A stretch of DNA of 64,000 bases. Origin: Longilinea arvoryzae (GTDB lineage: Bacteria > Chloroflexota > Anaerolineae > Anaerolineales > Anaerolineaceae). Under the pieces are notes generated by a model. The model was not told the DNA's origin. It did not search any database and worked only from the letters and a program-made list of their open reading frames with translations. Positions 8,341-17,670 of this stretch are shown one piece after another. How positions within the stretch are numbered: position 1 is the stretch's first letter; each line of letters starts with the position of its first letter. The stretch spans positions 1,922,107 through 1,986,106 of the forward strand of contig NZ_DF967972.1 in NCBI RefSeq assembly GCF_001050235.1. Reading direction: 5' to 3'. Both the position numbers and the translations under genes were made by a program.

Positions 8341-10098
8341 ATGAGGATGGACTGTTACGAATATTGGGTGATTAAAAAAAGTGGCTCATTCGATCCGATC
8401 TATTATCTTCTTAACAACCCGGATGTCCGGGTTGCAGATGTTGACCCATTGATGCATTTTATCAAACATGGTTGGCAGGAGGGGAGAAGTCCATCGAAAG
8501 ATTTTAATGTCAATTTTTATCTGGATACAAATGCAGATGTCAAATCTTCTGGGATGAATCCTCTGGTTCATTACATTCGTTACGGGAAGGCTGAAGGAAG
8601 ATCATCCCTGTCGGGAATAACATATAGCAGAAAGCCAAGACTCTTCCGAAAACCAAATGCTTTAATTAGCAAAAGATTGACGAAAAACATTATTAATATG
8701 TCCGTTTCTTATATACGGACGTATGGTTTTAAGGTTTTCATAAAGAAATTAATTAACAACCTTTTACCCAGGGTAAATACTAAAGATATATCCGCTGGAC
8801 GATCGCTGCGAATTTACCACGATAAATTCATATCAAATCCGATACTTGTAGAAAAAGAAATTCAGCCGCTGGATGTCAAAATTTCTGCCGTTATACCTAC
8901 AAAAAATGCGGGAAGCGAATTCGAATTTCTCATAAAAATGCTCAAACAGCAAAAAGGCATCCGAGAGATCGAATTGGTAATTGTTGATTCAGGCAGCACA
9001 GATGATACTTTGCTAATTGCCAAACAACACGGTGCCAAAATCATTCAAATAAAACCAGAACAGTTTTCACATTCCTTTTCTCGCAATTTGGGTGCTGAAA
9101 ATGCGAGTGGAGATTACTTGCTCTTTATGGTGCAGGATGCACTGCCGCCTAGTAGAACCTGGTTATATGAATTATTTATTATTCTAAAAGATAAAAATGT
9201 AAGCGCTATATCATGCGCGGAATCGCCCCGGGAAAATGCCGATCTGTTTTATCGTTTTTTATGCTGGAATCATTACAACTTTCTTGACGTCAATAACGGG
9301 GATCGAATTTTTCAACTGCCTGAATCCAAGGATCAGGTATCGTTAAGGAAAAATGGCCAACTTTCCGATTTGGCATGCTTAATCTCGAAAGAAACCTTTT
9401 CAGAATATAAGTTTCGGCGAGATTATGGCGAAGATTTGGATCTGGGGCTTAGACTTATTAAAGATGGGAAGAGAATCGCTTTCTCGGGAGAGATTCGCGT
9501 CATTCACTCACACAACAGGCCTGCTTATTATTTCTTGAAACGTGGATATGTCGATAATCTATTCCTTAAGGATATGTTCAGCGATTTTGTCATTCCCAAG
9601 ATCGATCAGGAGGATTTGATCGCAGATATTGCATTTACATATGAATTCGTAAACGATTTTATTCAAAAAGATTTGGAATCGTTAAAATTTCCTATTGAAA
9701 ATTCGGCATTTGAAGATTTGGTTGTTAGGGCATTCGAAAAATGTAATGGACAAACTTTCCCTTCTAAACTGACTCGCCAAATGCCCGACTACAAAGACCA
9801 ACAGTTTGTTACTTTTGTGGAGGAATTAATTAATCAGGGAGGTTTCAAGAAACAGAGGCAAGAATACAATGGGATTCTCGTCCCTGCGTTGTTTACTCAT
9901 GTAAATATTATGTTGGATTATTTGGATACAGTTTATAAATATATTGGTGAAAATTTGGCAGAAGAAATAAAGACTTGTCTTTTTAAACAACTAGGCATTA
10001 TGATCGGTACCTATCTCGCGTTTGGGTATTTGAAAAGAACGGGAAATGAACCAATTGATTTAGAGAAGTTACACACGATACTCAAGGCAGGAGTTTAA
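8341..10098 (+). CDS. Family 2 glycosyltransferase with N-terminal FDPxYYL repeats
   Basis: A 585-residue protein in three parts. Residues 15-80 contain two related repeats: SFDPIYYLLNNPDV..DPLMHFIKHGWQEGR, then FNVNFYLDTNADV..NPLVHYIRYGKAEGR. Residues 178-400 are a GT2 domain with KISAVIPTKNAGSEFEFL, ELVIVDSGSTDDTL, FSRNLGAENASGDYLLFMV and YGEDLDLGLRLIKDGKRI. The rest (about 400-585) is helical-looking and unassigned. Such repeats are known ahead of glycosyltransferases in polysaccharide loci, role unclear. It starts directly at the stop of the preceding gene and is followed after two bases by another glycosyltransferase. Codon use is AT-rich like its neighbours. Confidence 0.85.
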   Translation: MRMDCYEYWVIKKSGSFDPIYYLLNNPDVRVADVDPLMHFIKHGWQEGRSPSKDFNVNFYLDTNADVKSSGMNPLVHYIRYGKAEGRSSLSGITYSRKPRLFRKPNALISKRLTKNIINMSVSYIRTYGFKVFIKKLINNLLPRVNTKDISAGRSLRIYHDKFISNPILVEKEIQPLDVKISAVIPTKNAGSEFEFLIKMLKQQKGIREIELVIVDSGSTDDTLLIAKQHGAKIIQIKPEQFSHSFSRNLGAENASGDYLLFMVQDALPPSRTWLYELFIILKDKNVSAISCAESPRENADLFYRFLCWNHYNFLDVNNGDRIFQLPESKDQVSLRKNGQLSDLACLISKETFSEYKFRRDYGEDLDLGLRLIKDGKRIAFSGEIRVIHSHNRPAYYFLKRGYVDNLFLKDMFSDFVIPKIDQEDLIADIAFTYEFVNDFIQKDLESLKFPIENSAFEDLVVRAFEKCNGQTFPSKLTRQMPDYKDQQFVTFVEELINQGGFKKQRQEYNGILVPALFTHVNIMLDYLDTVYKYIGENLAEEIKTCLFKQLGIMIGTYLAFGYLKRTGNEPIDLEKLHTILKAGV

Positions 10099-10100
10099 CA

Positions 10101-11363
10101 TTGAAGATTTTATATCTCGTCCACCAATTTTATCCAGAATTTCAATCCGGTACAGAGAAGATCGTATATAACTCCGCCTTCATGACACAAAAAAATGGCA
10201 ACGAAGTTAAGGTTATCACATATGGATTTTATCCAAAGGATTTTTTTACTCATTCGGAAAATGGAATTTTGTGGAAGGAATTTATTTATCAAGGTATACC
10301 TGTTTTGGTATTTCAATATGAAGAACAGCCATTCGATTTACATATCTCGCTAGCGGATCCTCAATCATATGAATTCGCAAAGAGAATCATCCTGAGAGAA
10401 TCTCCGGATGTGGTCCATGTCGGTCATCCAATGCGGGTCCATCAATTTATCAGAGCCGCAAAAGAACAACATATTCCAATCCTAATCACGCTTACAGACT
10501 TTTTCCTGATTTGTCCGAAGGTTATTTTGGCTCCAACAAAAGATTCTCTTTGTTCAGGCCCAGAGAAAGGTTTGGCTTGTAAAAGATTCTGTGGTGAAAT
10601 CGATGCTAAATACATTCGAGAAAGATTGATTGAAGGAAGAAATATTCTGGAAAGCGCAGATGTTCTTGTCTCTCCTTCCAAATTTCTGGCTGAGACATTT
10701 CTTAAAGAAATAGATGATTTACAAATTCAGATTAACAATCATGGAATCCGATATGGAAACATAGCATCGAACCAGAAGATTTATTCTCAAACCACATCGA
10801 TTTTGTTTGGCTTTACAGGATACATTCAATACCATAAGGGTGTTCATATTCTCATAAAGGCGTTTAGGGGCATCAAGAATTCAGATACGAGATTGTATAT
10901 TTATGGGCCTGGAGAAGAAACTTTTTTACGACAACTGAAAGAAATCGCGAATAATGATGATCGGATTATCTTCAAAGGCCCTTTTCTTCCTGAACAGCTG
11001 GCTGAAATATTCCAGGAGATTGATGTACTGGTAACCCCTTCCATATGGTACGAGAATTATCCTATGGTATTACATGAGGCGCTTGCCAGCAACGTGCCGG
11101 TGATTGCCTCTGATTTAGGTGGAATGTCAGAAAAGATTAAGAATGGTTTTAATGGTTTAACTTTCATTCCGGGGGACGTCGAAGACCTCCAGAATAAGCT
11201 GAGTTTAGTTATCAATCATCGTGAGTTAATAAATCAATACAAAGAAAACATTAAGAACAACATGGTCATTCCCAATGTGGAGCAAGAGGCTTACTGGTAT
11301 CAGCGCGTTTACCGCGCATTAGGTGATCGTGAAGACTTAACAGATGAGAAAATGGGGCGCTGA
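10101..11363 (+). CDS. GT4 family glycosyltransferase
   Basis: A 420-residue retaining glycosyltransferase of the GT-B fold. Residues 1-20 read MKILYLVHQFYPEFQSGTEK, the usual glycine-containing acceptor loop; later come PDVVHVGHPMRVHQF, ILFGFTGYIQYHKGVHILI and the donor-site VTPSIWYENYPMVLHEALASN (the EX7E motif region). Translation begins at TTG 10101, placed 8 bases after GGCAGGAG; no ATG alternative fits the conserved N-terminus. It lies two bases after the preceding glycosyltransferase. A GGCGC/GCGCC hairpin overlaps its stop codon. Sugar specificity unknown. Confidence 0.9.
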   Translation: MKILYLVHQFYPEFQSGTEKIVYNSAFMTQKNGNEVKVITYGFYPKDFFTHSENGILWKEFIYQGIPVLVFQYEEQPFDLHISLADPQSYEFAKRIILRESPDVVHVGHPMRVHQFIRAAKEQHIPILITLTDFFLICPKVILAPTKDSLCSGPEKGLACKRFCGEIDAKYIRERLIEGRNILESADVLVSPSKFLAETFLKEIDDLQIQINNHGIRYGNIASNQKIYSQTTSILFGFTGYIQYHKGVHILIKAFRGIKNSDTRLYIYGPGEETFLRQLKEIANNDDRIIFKGPFLPEQLAEIFQEIDVLVTPSIWYENYPMVLHEALASNVPVIASDLGGMSEKIKNGFNGLTFIPGDVEDLQNKLSLVINHRELINQYKENIKNNMVIPNVEQEAYWYQRVYRALGDREDLTDEKMGR

Positions 11364-11430
11364 AGCGCCTTGTTGACTTCGATGTTCAGAACAGATTTTT
11401 TAACATTCTCAGCCAATGACGAGGATTAGG

Positions 11431-12813
11431 ATGTCAAGTTCAACTGATGCGATTCGGGAAACGAAGGTACGCGATTATTCCAAGATTGTATTCGTTGTAA
11501 TGCTTCTTTTCTTCTTTGCTTATGGTGTGTTCATTGCGCGAACCTTGGATGGCGGCATCATTCCGGATGAACAAGCCCATTTCCTTTTTGCGAAACATTA
11601 TTCCAATACCTTGGGGATCCCTCTCGACACGACCGAGACCATAACCACAGGTTGGAATATCGCGCACAATCCTTTCTTGTTCTACTGGATCAGCGGACGA
11701 GTGATCAATTTCGTCCAACTGGTATATCCGAAGGTGAATGACTGGCAGTTACTGGTGATTCTGCGATTGGTCAACCTGGTCTTTTCTCTGGGTAGTATCC
11801 TTTTCTGTTATCGTATCTCGAAAGAAGTAATCAAGAATAAATGGTACCAGCTTCTGCCATCTTTCTTACTCATCAATACCTTAATGTTTGTGTTCGTTGC
11901 GAGCGGGGTGAACTATGACAACCTTGCCGTATTGTGCAGCATGGGTGGTCTATATTTCCTGTTGCAGGCATTAATCGGGAATGAATTCTATACGAACAGT
12001 CTGGCATGGATGATGTGTATTAGTTTCGGTACCCTGGTAAAATTCACGATTTTGCCACTGGCCTTGATTATGTTCATCGTCTGGTTAATCTATACCTTAA
12101 AGAATCGTAAATCGATTTTCCCATTGCCCATGGCTGGCTGGAAACGACTCTTGATGATGGTAGGTTTGATATTACTCATCGGGGGAAATCTCGCCATCTA
12201 TGGGTACAACCTGGTTACCTTCAAATGGATACTTCCGAATTGTAATAACATACTTTCGGATGCACAATGCGAACTAAATCCTTACCTGAAACGGTATCGA
12301 GAACAAGCTTTGGACCATAAATTATCGGTGGCTGAGAGTATTGACCTGGGTTATCCTGATCCAGTTGAATATGTGGCCTATGTATGGGGCCCCCTGATGT
12401 TTGATCGGACTTACGGAATTGCAGGACATAAGGTTTATTATCCAGCCTATATTACCTGTTTTCAATTGCTGTTCGCCTGGGGCGTTCTGTTGGCAGTCAG
12501 GTACTGGAAACGACCAACTTCTAATATCATTAACGCAACGGTTATATCCATTGCTTATGCGCTTGTCTTGATCGTTTTTAACTATAATAATGAATTGATA
12601 TATGGATTCAAGAATTATGGGCTGACAGGCCGGTACCTCTTCCCTGTTATTGGATTGGTCTATGGATTATACGGGTATACGATTGAGCAAATCAGAAACA
12701 AGCCCATTCAAATAATAACCCTGCTTGTGACTCTTGCCCTGTTCCTGGTTGGAGGGCCAATCGAATTTTTATGGCATTACAACACCGTATTCTCAACCTG
12801 GTTCATCCACTAA
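11431..12813 (+). CDS. Multi-pass membrane protein, DUF2142/GT-C-like
   Basis: A 460-residue integral membrane protein with about ten hydrophobic segments and a first extracytoplasmic loop reading GGIIPDEQAHFLFAKHY. An acidic PDE-x-AH motif in that loop is typical of DUF2142 proteins and resembles the catalytic loop of GT-C glycosyltransferases using lipid-linked donors, so a role in glycan transfer outside the membrane is plausible. I prefer ATG 11431, which follows GAGGATTAGG, over ATG 11416, which has no ribosome site. It is the last intact gene of the AT-rich polysaccharide block. Confidence 0.75.
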   Translation: MSSSTDAIRETKVRDYSKIVFVVMLLFFFAYGVFIARTLDGGIIPDEQAHFLFAKHYSNTLGIPLDTTETITTGWNIAHNPFLFYWISGRVINFVQLVYPKVNDWQLLVILRLVNLVFSLGSILFCYRISKEVIKNKWYQLLPSFLLINTLMFVFVASGVNYDNLAVLCSMGGLYFLLQALIGNEFYTNSLAWMMCISFGTLVKFTILPLALIMFIVWLIYTLKNRKSIFPLPMAGWKRLLMMVGLILLIGGNLAIYGYNLVTFKWILPNCNNILSDAQCELNPYLKRYREQALDHKLSVAESIDLGYPDPVEYVAYVWGPLMFDRTYGIAGHKVYYPAYITCFQLLFAWGVLLAVRYWKRPTSNIINATVISIAYALVLIVFNYNNELIYGFKNYGLTGRYLFPVIGLVYGLYGYTIEQIRNKPIQIITLLVTLALFLVGGPIEFLWHYNTVFSTWFIH

Positions 12814-12926
12814 ACAGGTATTGAGAATGTGTCCAGGAGATCAAGAATTTATAGCAGTGGTGCTCTTTGGTTTTTTGGGTATATTTATTGGCTCAAGCGC
12901 TGACCGTTATTGTCGCTAGTCTCTGA

Positions 12927-13133
12927 GTCGAGCCTGCAGAATCGAGTTCATTCCCAGTAGATACGCGATGGGACCTGTTGATTGATCCCGCGCTGCGCGC
13001 GAGCATGGGCAAAGCCGGGCGAGAGCGGGTGATGGCAGAGTTTACGGATACGTTGATCATTCGTCAAATACTGGAAATTTACCGACGGTTGCTGCCTGAA
13101 AAAAGTGCTATCCTATGGGTTGAAAAGGATTGA
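12927..13133 (+). pseudogene. Remnant of a GT4 glycosyltransferase C-terminus
   Basis: A frame without a start codon reads WDLLIDPALRASMGKAGRER, then VMAEFTDTLIIRQILEIYRRLL, and stops at 13131-13133. The x-DPALRxxMGxAGRERV pattern followed by an aromatic residue and a helix is the typical end of GT4 glycosyltransferases. Everything upstream of about residue 14 of the frame is unrelated, with stops in frame at 12924-12926, so only the last 50 or so codons of a once longer gene survive. Its stop is separated by 14 bases from the ATG of the next gene. The region 12814-12926 holds no recognisable gene. Confidence 0.65.
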
Positions 13134-13147
13134 ACGAGGGAATCGCG

Positions 13148-14107
13148 ATGGAATATCGAAATCTTGGACAGACGGGTTTGAAGGTTTCTGAATTGTGCAT
13201 GGGCAGCATGCAGTTCGGTTGGACGGCCGATGAAGGAACCTCTTTTGTCATCCTGGATCGCGCCTTCGAGGCGGGAATCAATTTTATCGATACGGCGAAT
13301 GTCTATTCACGTTGGGCGGAGGGCAATCCAGGCGGCGTTTCGGAAACGATCATCGGTAAATGGATGAAAAGCCGGGCGCTCTCGCGCGACCAACTGGTCA
13401 TTGCCACTAAGGTTCGCGGGAAGATGGGGGATGGCCCCAATGATGAGGGGCTTTCACGGGTGCACATTTTGCGCATGGTCGAGGATTCGTTGCGCCGTTT
13501 GCAGACCGATTACATCGATCTTTATCAGACCCACCATGTGGATCCGCGTACGCCCATCGATGAAACGCTGGGGGCGATGGATACTCTCGTTCGCCAGGGA
13601 AAGGTGCGCTACATCGGCTGCTCGAATTATCCAGCCTGGCAGTTGATGGAGGCGTTGTGGACCTCGGACCGGTTGGGCCTGGCGCGCTTCGACAGCCTGC
13701 AACCGCATTACAGCCTGGCCTGGAGGCGCGAATTCGAGCAGGAACTGGCGCCGGTGTGCAAGAAGTACGGGATCGGCGTGATTCCTTACAGCCCACTGGC
13801 AGGCGGATTCCTGACCGGAAAATACAGGCGCGATCAGACCGATGCCGACAGCGTGCGAAACGTCAGCCGCTACTTCAGCGAGCAAAACTGGAACATGCTG
13901 GATGTGCTGGCTGAAATTGGCACCGCATTGGGCGGAAAGACCTTATCTCAAGTAGCCCTGGCCTGGCAACTGAGCCAGGAAGTCATCACCAGCCCGATCA
14001 TTGGTCCGCGCAAACTGGATCAGTTGGAAGACAACCTGGGAGCCGTGGGATTGCGTTTGGACGAGCAGGCGATGCAAAGGTTGGATCAAGCCTCGAATTG
14101 GAAATGA
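13148..14107 (+). CDS. Aldo/keto reductase
   Basis: NAD(P)H-dependent oxidoreductase of the AKR superfamily, 319 residues. The catalytic tetrad is visible: [12 protein letters not shown] gives Asp and Tyr, VIATKVRG gives Lys, and YQTHHVDP gives His. [10 protein letters not shown] and the C-terminal [16 protein letters not shown] are the cofactor-binding segments. The form is that of the YajO/Gpr-like group without a clear physiological substrate. I use ATG 13148, after GAGGGA; a TTG at 13130 is in frame but overlaps the preceding remnant. A strong terminator follows at 14116, so it is a one-gene unit. Confidence 0.92.
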   Translation: MEYRNLGQTGLKVSELCMGSMQFGWTADEGTSFVILDRAFEAGINFIDTANVYSRWAEGNPGGVSETIIGKWMKSRALSRDQLVIATKVRGKMGDGPNDEGLSRVHILRMVEDSLRRLQTDYIDLYQTHHVDPRTPIDETLGAMDTLVRQGKVRYIGCSNYPAWQLMEALWTSDRLGLARFDSLQPHYSLAWRREFEQELAPVCKKYGIGVIPYSPLAGGFLTGKYRRDQTDADSVRNVSRYFSEQNWNMLDVLAEIGTALGGKTLSQVALAWQLSQEVITSPIIGPRKLDQLEDNLGAVGLRLDEQAMQRLDQASNWK

Positions 14108-14115
14108 GCCGGATG

Positions 14116-14148
14116 AGAGCCACCTTGCAAGAGGTGGCTCTTTTTTTG
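14116..14148 (+). terminator. Rho-independent terminator after aldo/keto reductase
   Basis: AGAGCCACC (14116-14124) pairs with GGTGGCTCT (14133-14141) around an eight-base loop and is followed by seven T residues. Confidence 0.9.
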
Positions 14149-14245
14149 ATCTGTGATCATAAAAATTACAATAATGTAATTGACAATTATATTATTTCTA
14201 CATATTATTAAAGCATAAGATAACAATATCATTGAAAGGATAGCT

Positions 14246-14920
14246 ATGATCCCTACGCCCGGTTCTTCAACGGATAAACTCACGGGCCTGCTGACCCGCA
14301 AAGCTTTTTCTGATCTGTTCGATGAAGCTTTGGAAATCCACAAAGCCGGTGATGTACCCCTGTCGTTGGCTTTCATTGACATCGACCATTTCATGCAGAT
14401 CAACGAGACTTATGGACACGCGGCCGGCGATGAGGTGTTGGTTACCCTTGCCAGTGTCTTGCGCGAATGCGGCGGATCGAATGCGGCGGTGTGCCGGTAC
14501 GGCGGGGACGAATTCATGATCCTGCTGCCCGACACCGAACGCGAGCAGGCGTTTTTGTTGATCGAAAAACTGCGCAGCGATATGACGCAACGGGCTTTTG
14601 ACTTCAAAAACGACCAGGAGCAGCTCGATGGCATTTCGATCAGCGCCGGCATTGCCAGTGCGCCGATCGATGGGCGGCTCAAATCGGAATTATTCCGCAA
14701 GGTCGATCAGGCGCTCTACCGCGCCAAGGCTACCGGACGCGGGAAGGTCCGCCTGGCTTACGACGAACGCATGGTGCCGAAGACCAGCCACTACACCCAG
14801 ACGCAATTGGAACGCCTGAGCAATCTAGCGGTCGAACGTCAGGCCGGCGAGGCTGAGCTCCTGCGCGAGGCTCTGGATGACCTGATTGCCAAATACGGGG
14901 TCAATGAAATCGAACGTTAA
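14246..14920 (+). CDS. Stand-alone GGDEF diguanylate cyclase
   Basis: Predicted to make cyclic di-GMP from two GTP. The 224 residues are almost only a GGDEF domain: DKLTGLLTRKAFSDLF at the start, LAFIDIDHFMQINETYGHAAGD, and CRYGGDEFMIL with an intact GGDEF active site. No RxxD inhibitory site precedes the GGDEF motif. There is no sensor domain, signal peptide or membrane segment; a helical tail of about 50 residues follows the domain. GAAAGGA precedes the ATG. It sits between two terminators, so it is transcribed alone; the 14149-14245 leader is very AT-rich. Confidence 0.92.
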   Translation: MIPTPGSSTDKLTGLLTRKAFSDLFDEALEIHKAGDVPLSLAFIDIDHFMQINETYGHAAGDEVLVTLASVLRECGGSNAAVCRYGGDEFMILLPDTEREQAFLLIEKLRSDMTQRAFDFKNDQEQLDGISISAGIASAPIDGRLKSELFRKVDQALYRAKATGRGKVRLAYDERMVPKTSHYTQTQLERLSNLAVERQAGEAELLREALDDLIAKYGVNEIER

Positions 14921-14938
14921 GGTTCAATCTGCTAAATG

Positions 14939-14975
14939 AAACGGCCATCTCGATGGATTCGGGATGGCCGTTTTT
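14939..14975 (+). terminator. Terminator between the GGDEF gene and metG
   Basis: AAACGGCCATC (14939-14949) pairs with GATGGCCGTTT (14963-14973), ending in TTTTT on the plus strand. It lies between convergent genes and may act weakly for metG as well. Confidence 0.85.
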
Positions 14976-14993
14976 CTTTGCAGAGTCTGATAT

Positions 14994-16784
14994 CTACTGA
15001 GGGTTGCCCAGGCGAGCGCGTTCCTCTGCGACGATAGAAGGATCCAGTTTCTTGAAGAGCGGCGCAGGCTGTTGGAGGGCGCGCCCGGGTTCGATCTGGC
15101 CGGGTTTCCAGCATCCGGAAGCTTCGCCGGGGTTGTATCGCAGGACGTTGTGATCGCCCAGGTTATCCTGAATGGTCTCGACCTTCTGGGTTCCGAAGAG
15201 CGGCTGCGTATAGCCGAGGTAGGTATGCAGGCGTTCGCAGGTAAAGGGTAGGAAGGGAGCGAACATTGTCTTCAGCGAGTCGATGGCCCGGATGGCGGTA
15301 TAGATGGTCCGGCCGGCGGCTGCCTTGTCTGTCTTGACCGCCTGCCAGGGCGCCTCACGATCGAGGTACTTGTTGACCTCGGTGGCCAGGCGCATGGCTT
15401 CGGCCAATGCAGCGCGAAGATGGACGGCTTCCATCTCTTTACCAACCGAGTCGAATCCGGCCTCGACGGTCGCGAGCAGTTCGTTATCGGCCGGGGTGAG
15501 TTCACCGGGTTCGGGGATGTGGCCATCCCAGTGTTTGTAACAGAAGGAAAGCACGCGATTGGCCAGGTTACCCCAGGTGGCGACCAGCTCGTCGTTGTTG
15601 CGGTGCAGGAAATCTTCCCAATCCCATTCGGTGTCGCGGTTTTCGGGCATGTTGACCGTCAGGTAGTAGCGCAGGGCATCCGGGTCGTAGCGACTGAGGA
15701 AATCCTTTCCCCAGACAGCCCAGTTGTGGCTGCCCGAAATTTTCCGTCCCTCGAGGTTCATGAACATGTTGGCGGGTACATCGTATGGCAGGGTGAGGGG
15801 TTTGCCGGTTTCACCGGAGTAGATTTCCAGGAACTGAGCGCCGGTGCCCATCAATTGGGCCGGCCACCAGGCGGCGTGGAAAAAGATGTTGTCTTTGCCG
15901 ATGAAATGATAGGCCTTCGCGGAAGGATTCGTCCACCAGTCTTTCCAGTCATTGGAATGGCCGCTGAACTGGGCCCATTCGATCGCGGCCGAGAGGTATC
16001 CGATGACCGCTTCGAACCAGACGTACAGGCACTTGCCTTCCCAACCCTTCAAAGGAACCGGAATGCCCCAGTCCAGGTCTCGGGTGATGGCGCGCGGTTT
16101 GAGCCCTTCGCTTTCGATCTGGCCGAGCGATTGGCCGATGACGGTTTCGCGCCAGTAGGATTTGCGTTCGCGCAGGTATTGGGCTACGGCGGGTTCCAGC
16201 TTGGAAAGGTCGAGGTAGAAATGGACCGTGTCGCGCAGTTCCGGGGTGGAGCCGTCGATCTTGGAGCGCGGATTGATCAATTTTTCCGCTTCCAACGGAT
16301 TGCCGCAGTTATCGCACTGATCCGAGCGGGCGCCTTCCGCGCCGCAAATGTAGCAGGTGCCCTCCACATAGCGGTCGGGCAGAAAGCGATTGCTGGTGGG
16401 CGAGTACCATTGCGCGCTGCTCTTTTCGTACAGATAGCCGTTCTTTTGCAAGGCCAGGAAGATCGATTGCGAAACCTTGAAATGGTTTTGCGTATGAGTC
16501 GTTGTGAAGAGATCATAATCGATGCCCAGCTCTTGAAAAAGGTCCAGGAATCCGTTGTGATACTCTTTGTAGACCGTTTCGACAGAAACGCCGCGCGCAT
16601 CGGCTTTGAGGCTGACCGGGGTACCGTGTGAATCGGTACCCGAAACCATCAACACGCGGTCGCCATTCAGCCGGTGATAGCGGGCAAAAATATCGCCGGG
16701 TAAGTGCGACCCGGTGATGTTGCCGACATGGATTTCAGCATTGGCGTATGGCCAGGCAACGGCTACTAAAATGGTTTCAGTCAT
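14994..16784 (-). CDS. metG: Methionyl-tRNA synthetase
   Basis: Charges tRNA-Met with methionine. The 596-residue protein has the class I core: VAWPYANAEIHVGNITGSHL with the HIGH-type site as HVGN, zinc-knuckle cysteines in GTCYICGAEG and SDQCDNCGNP, W-rich connective domain, and KISGS (in EGRKISGSHNWAVWG) in place of KMSKS. The C-terminal part is the helical anticodon-binding domain; it ends without the EMAP/Trbp111-like tRNA-binding domain seen in many bacterial MetG proteins. The ATG is preceded by GAGGTGAACC. Convergent with the GGDEF gene and divergent from the YcxB-like gene. Confidence 0.96.
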   Translation of the reverse strand: MTETILVAVAWPYANAEIHVGNITGSHLPGDIFARYHRLNGDRVLMVSGTDSHGTPVSLKADARGVSVETVYKEYHNGFLDLFQELGIDYDLFTTTHTQNHFKVSQSIFLALQKNGYLYEKSSAQWYSPTSNRFLPDRYVEGTCYICGAEGARSDQCDNCGNPLEAEKLINPRSKIDGSTPELRDTVHFYLDLSKLEPAVAQYLRERKSYWRETVIGQSLGQIESEGLKPRAITRDLDWGIPVPLKGWEGKCLYVWFEAVIGYLSAAIEWAQFSGHSNDWKDWWTNPSAKAYHFIGKDNIFFHAAWWPAQLMGTGAQFLEIYSGETGKPLTLPYDVPANMFMNLEGRKISGSHNWAVWGKDFLSRYDPDALRYYLTVNMPENRDTEWDWEDFLHRNNDELVATWGNLANRVLSFCYKHWDGHIPEPGELTPADNELLATVEAGFDSVGKEMEAVHLRAALAEAMRLATEVNKYLDREAPWQAVKTDKAAAGRTIYTAIRAIDSLKTMFAPFLPFTCERLHTYLGYTQPLFGTQKVETIQDNLGDHNVLRYNPGEASGCWKPGQIEPGRALQQPAPLFKKLDPSIVAEERARLGNPQ

Positions 16785-16881
16785 GGTTCACCTCGAATTG
16801 TAAATCGATCGTATGCCCGATTTTATCACGAAAGAACCGCTATAATACCAGCATCCTGATCGTGCTCTCGGAGTATATCTC

Positions 16882-17394
16882 ATGCCGCATGCGATTCGCG
16901 CCCGTTTCAAACCCTCACCGTCGGATTTTGTCAGAGCAACCCTGGCTTTTTACTTTACCCAACGTTCGATTCTCCTCCTAATGGTGGTTTCATTGCTATT
17001 TGTCGCGCTGGCGGCACCCATTTCACTGATCTATCTGGCCCAGGGAAGCCGGATCGCCATTTTCATCCTGGTGATTGTCTTCGGATACTTGCTGATTGCG
17101 ATCGCCACGCTGGCCGCGCCTCTGATGCGAATTCACAGAATCGCCGGCCAGGACGAGCGGATGCAGGCTGAGACGACCTGGTCGGTTGAAGCGGACCGGA
17201 TCGAGGTCCGCAATCGCTTCGAAAAAACCGAGCTGGTGTGGGGAATGTTCGATCGCCTGATCGCCGCGCAGGGATACCTGATCCTGGTTTATGCCGATAA
17301 TAAGCGTCAGTTTACTTTTCTGCCTAAACGCGCTTTCCAGGATCCAGCCGATGGTCTGGCGTTTCAGAAACTGGCGCGTGAAAAACTCGCCTGA
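16882..17394 (+). CDS. YcxB-like membrane protein
   Basis: Unknown function. The 170 residues contain two closely spaced membrane helices (ILLLMVVSLLFVALAAPISL and IFILVIVFGYLLIAIATLAA) after a short N-terminus, followed by a cytoplasmic part with EADRIEVRNRFEKTELVWGMFDRLIAAQGYL and a final FLPKRAFQD, which matches the YcxB-like pattern (two helices, then a small beta domain ending in a P-x-R/K-x-F motif). A TATAAT at 16841-16846 may be its -10. Transcribed away from metG, with a terminator-like hairpin at 17535. Confidence 0.7.
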   Translation: MPHAIRARFKPSPSDFVRATLAFYFTQRSILLLMVVSLLFVALAAPISLIYLAQGSRIAIFILVIVFGYLLIAIATLAAPLMRIHRIAGQDERMQAETTWSVEADRIEVRNRFEKTELVWGMFDRLIAAQGYLILVYADNKRQFTFLPKRAFQDPADGLAFQKLAREKLA

Positions 17395-17534
17395 TGGTAA
17401 GAAAGAGTTAATAAAACTCTAATGCTCTGTTTCTATTCTGTTAATCTTGAATCGGTAAACTAATTTTTAAATCCATACGGAACCTCCGGATTGGGTTTGG
17501 GAAAAACGGAAAACGGTTTGGAAACAGGGTAAGT

Positions 17535-17570
17535 AAAACAGGCAGTTGATCGGCTGCCTGTTTTGCTTTA
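17535..17570 (+). terminator. Rho-independent terminator upstream of the nfeD-like gene
   Basis: AAAACAGGCAG (17535-17545) pairs with CTGCCTGTTTT (17554-17564), followed by a T-rich run. It ends transcripts from the YcxB-like gene; a TATAAT at 17605-17610 then could start the next unit. Confidence 0.8.
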
Positions 17571-17670
17571 AGTGTTCGTAATGAGAACAATGGTTTGATT
17601 GTTGTATAATGATTACGAGGCATCCTGCAGAGCGGGGTACAAGGTAACGGACAGCTTACGAGGCTAAAAA

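Noticed and set aside
12813..12919. Short hydrophobic frame between the DUF2142-like gene and the GT4 remnant
   Set aside because: No start codon with ribosome site, no family features; likely non-coding debris.
15420..16631. Long open frame on the plus strand opposite metG
   Set aside because: It mirrors the codon pattern of metG; no ribosome site or family motif, and metG is certain.
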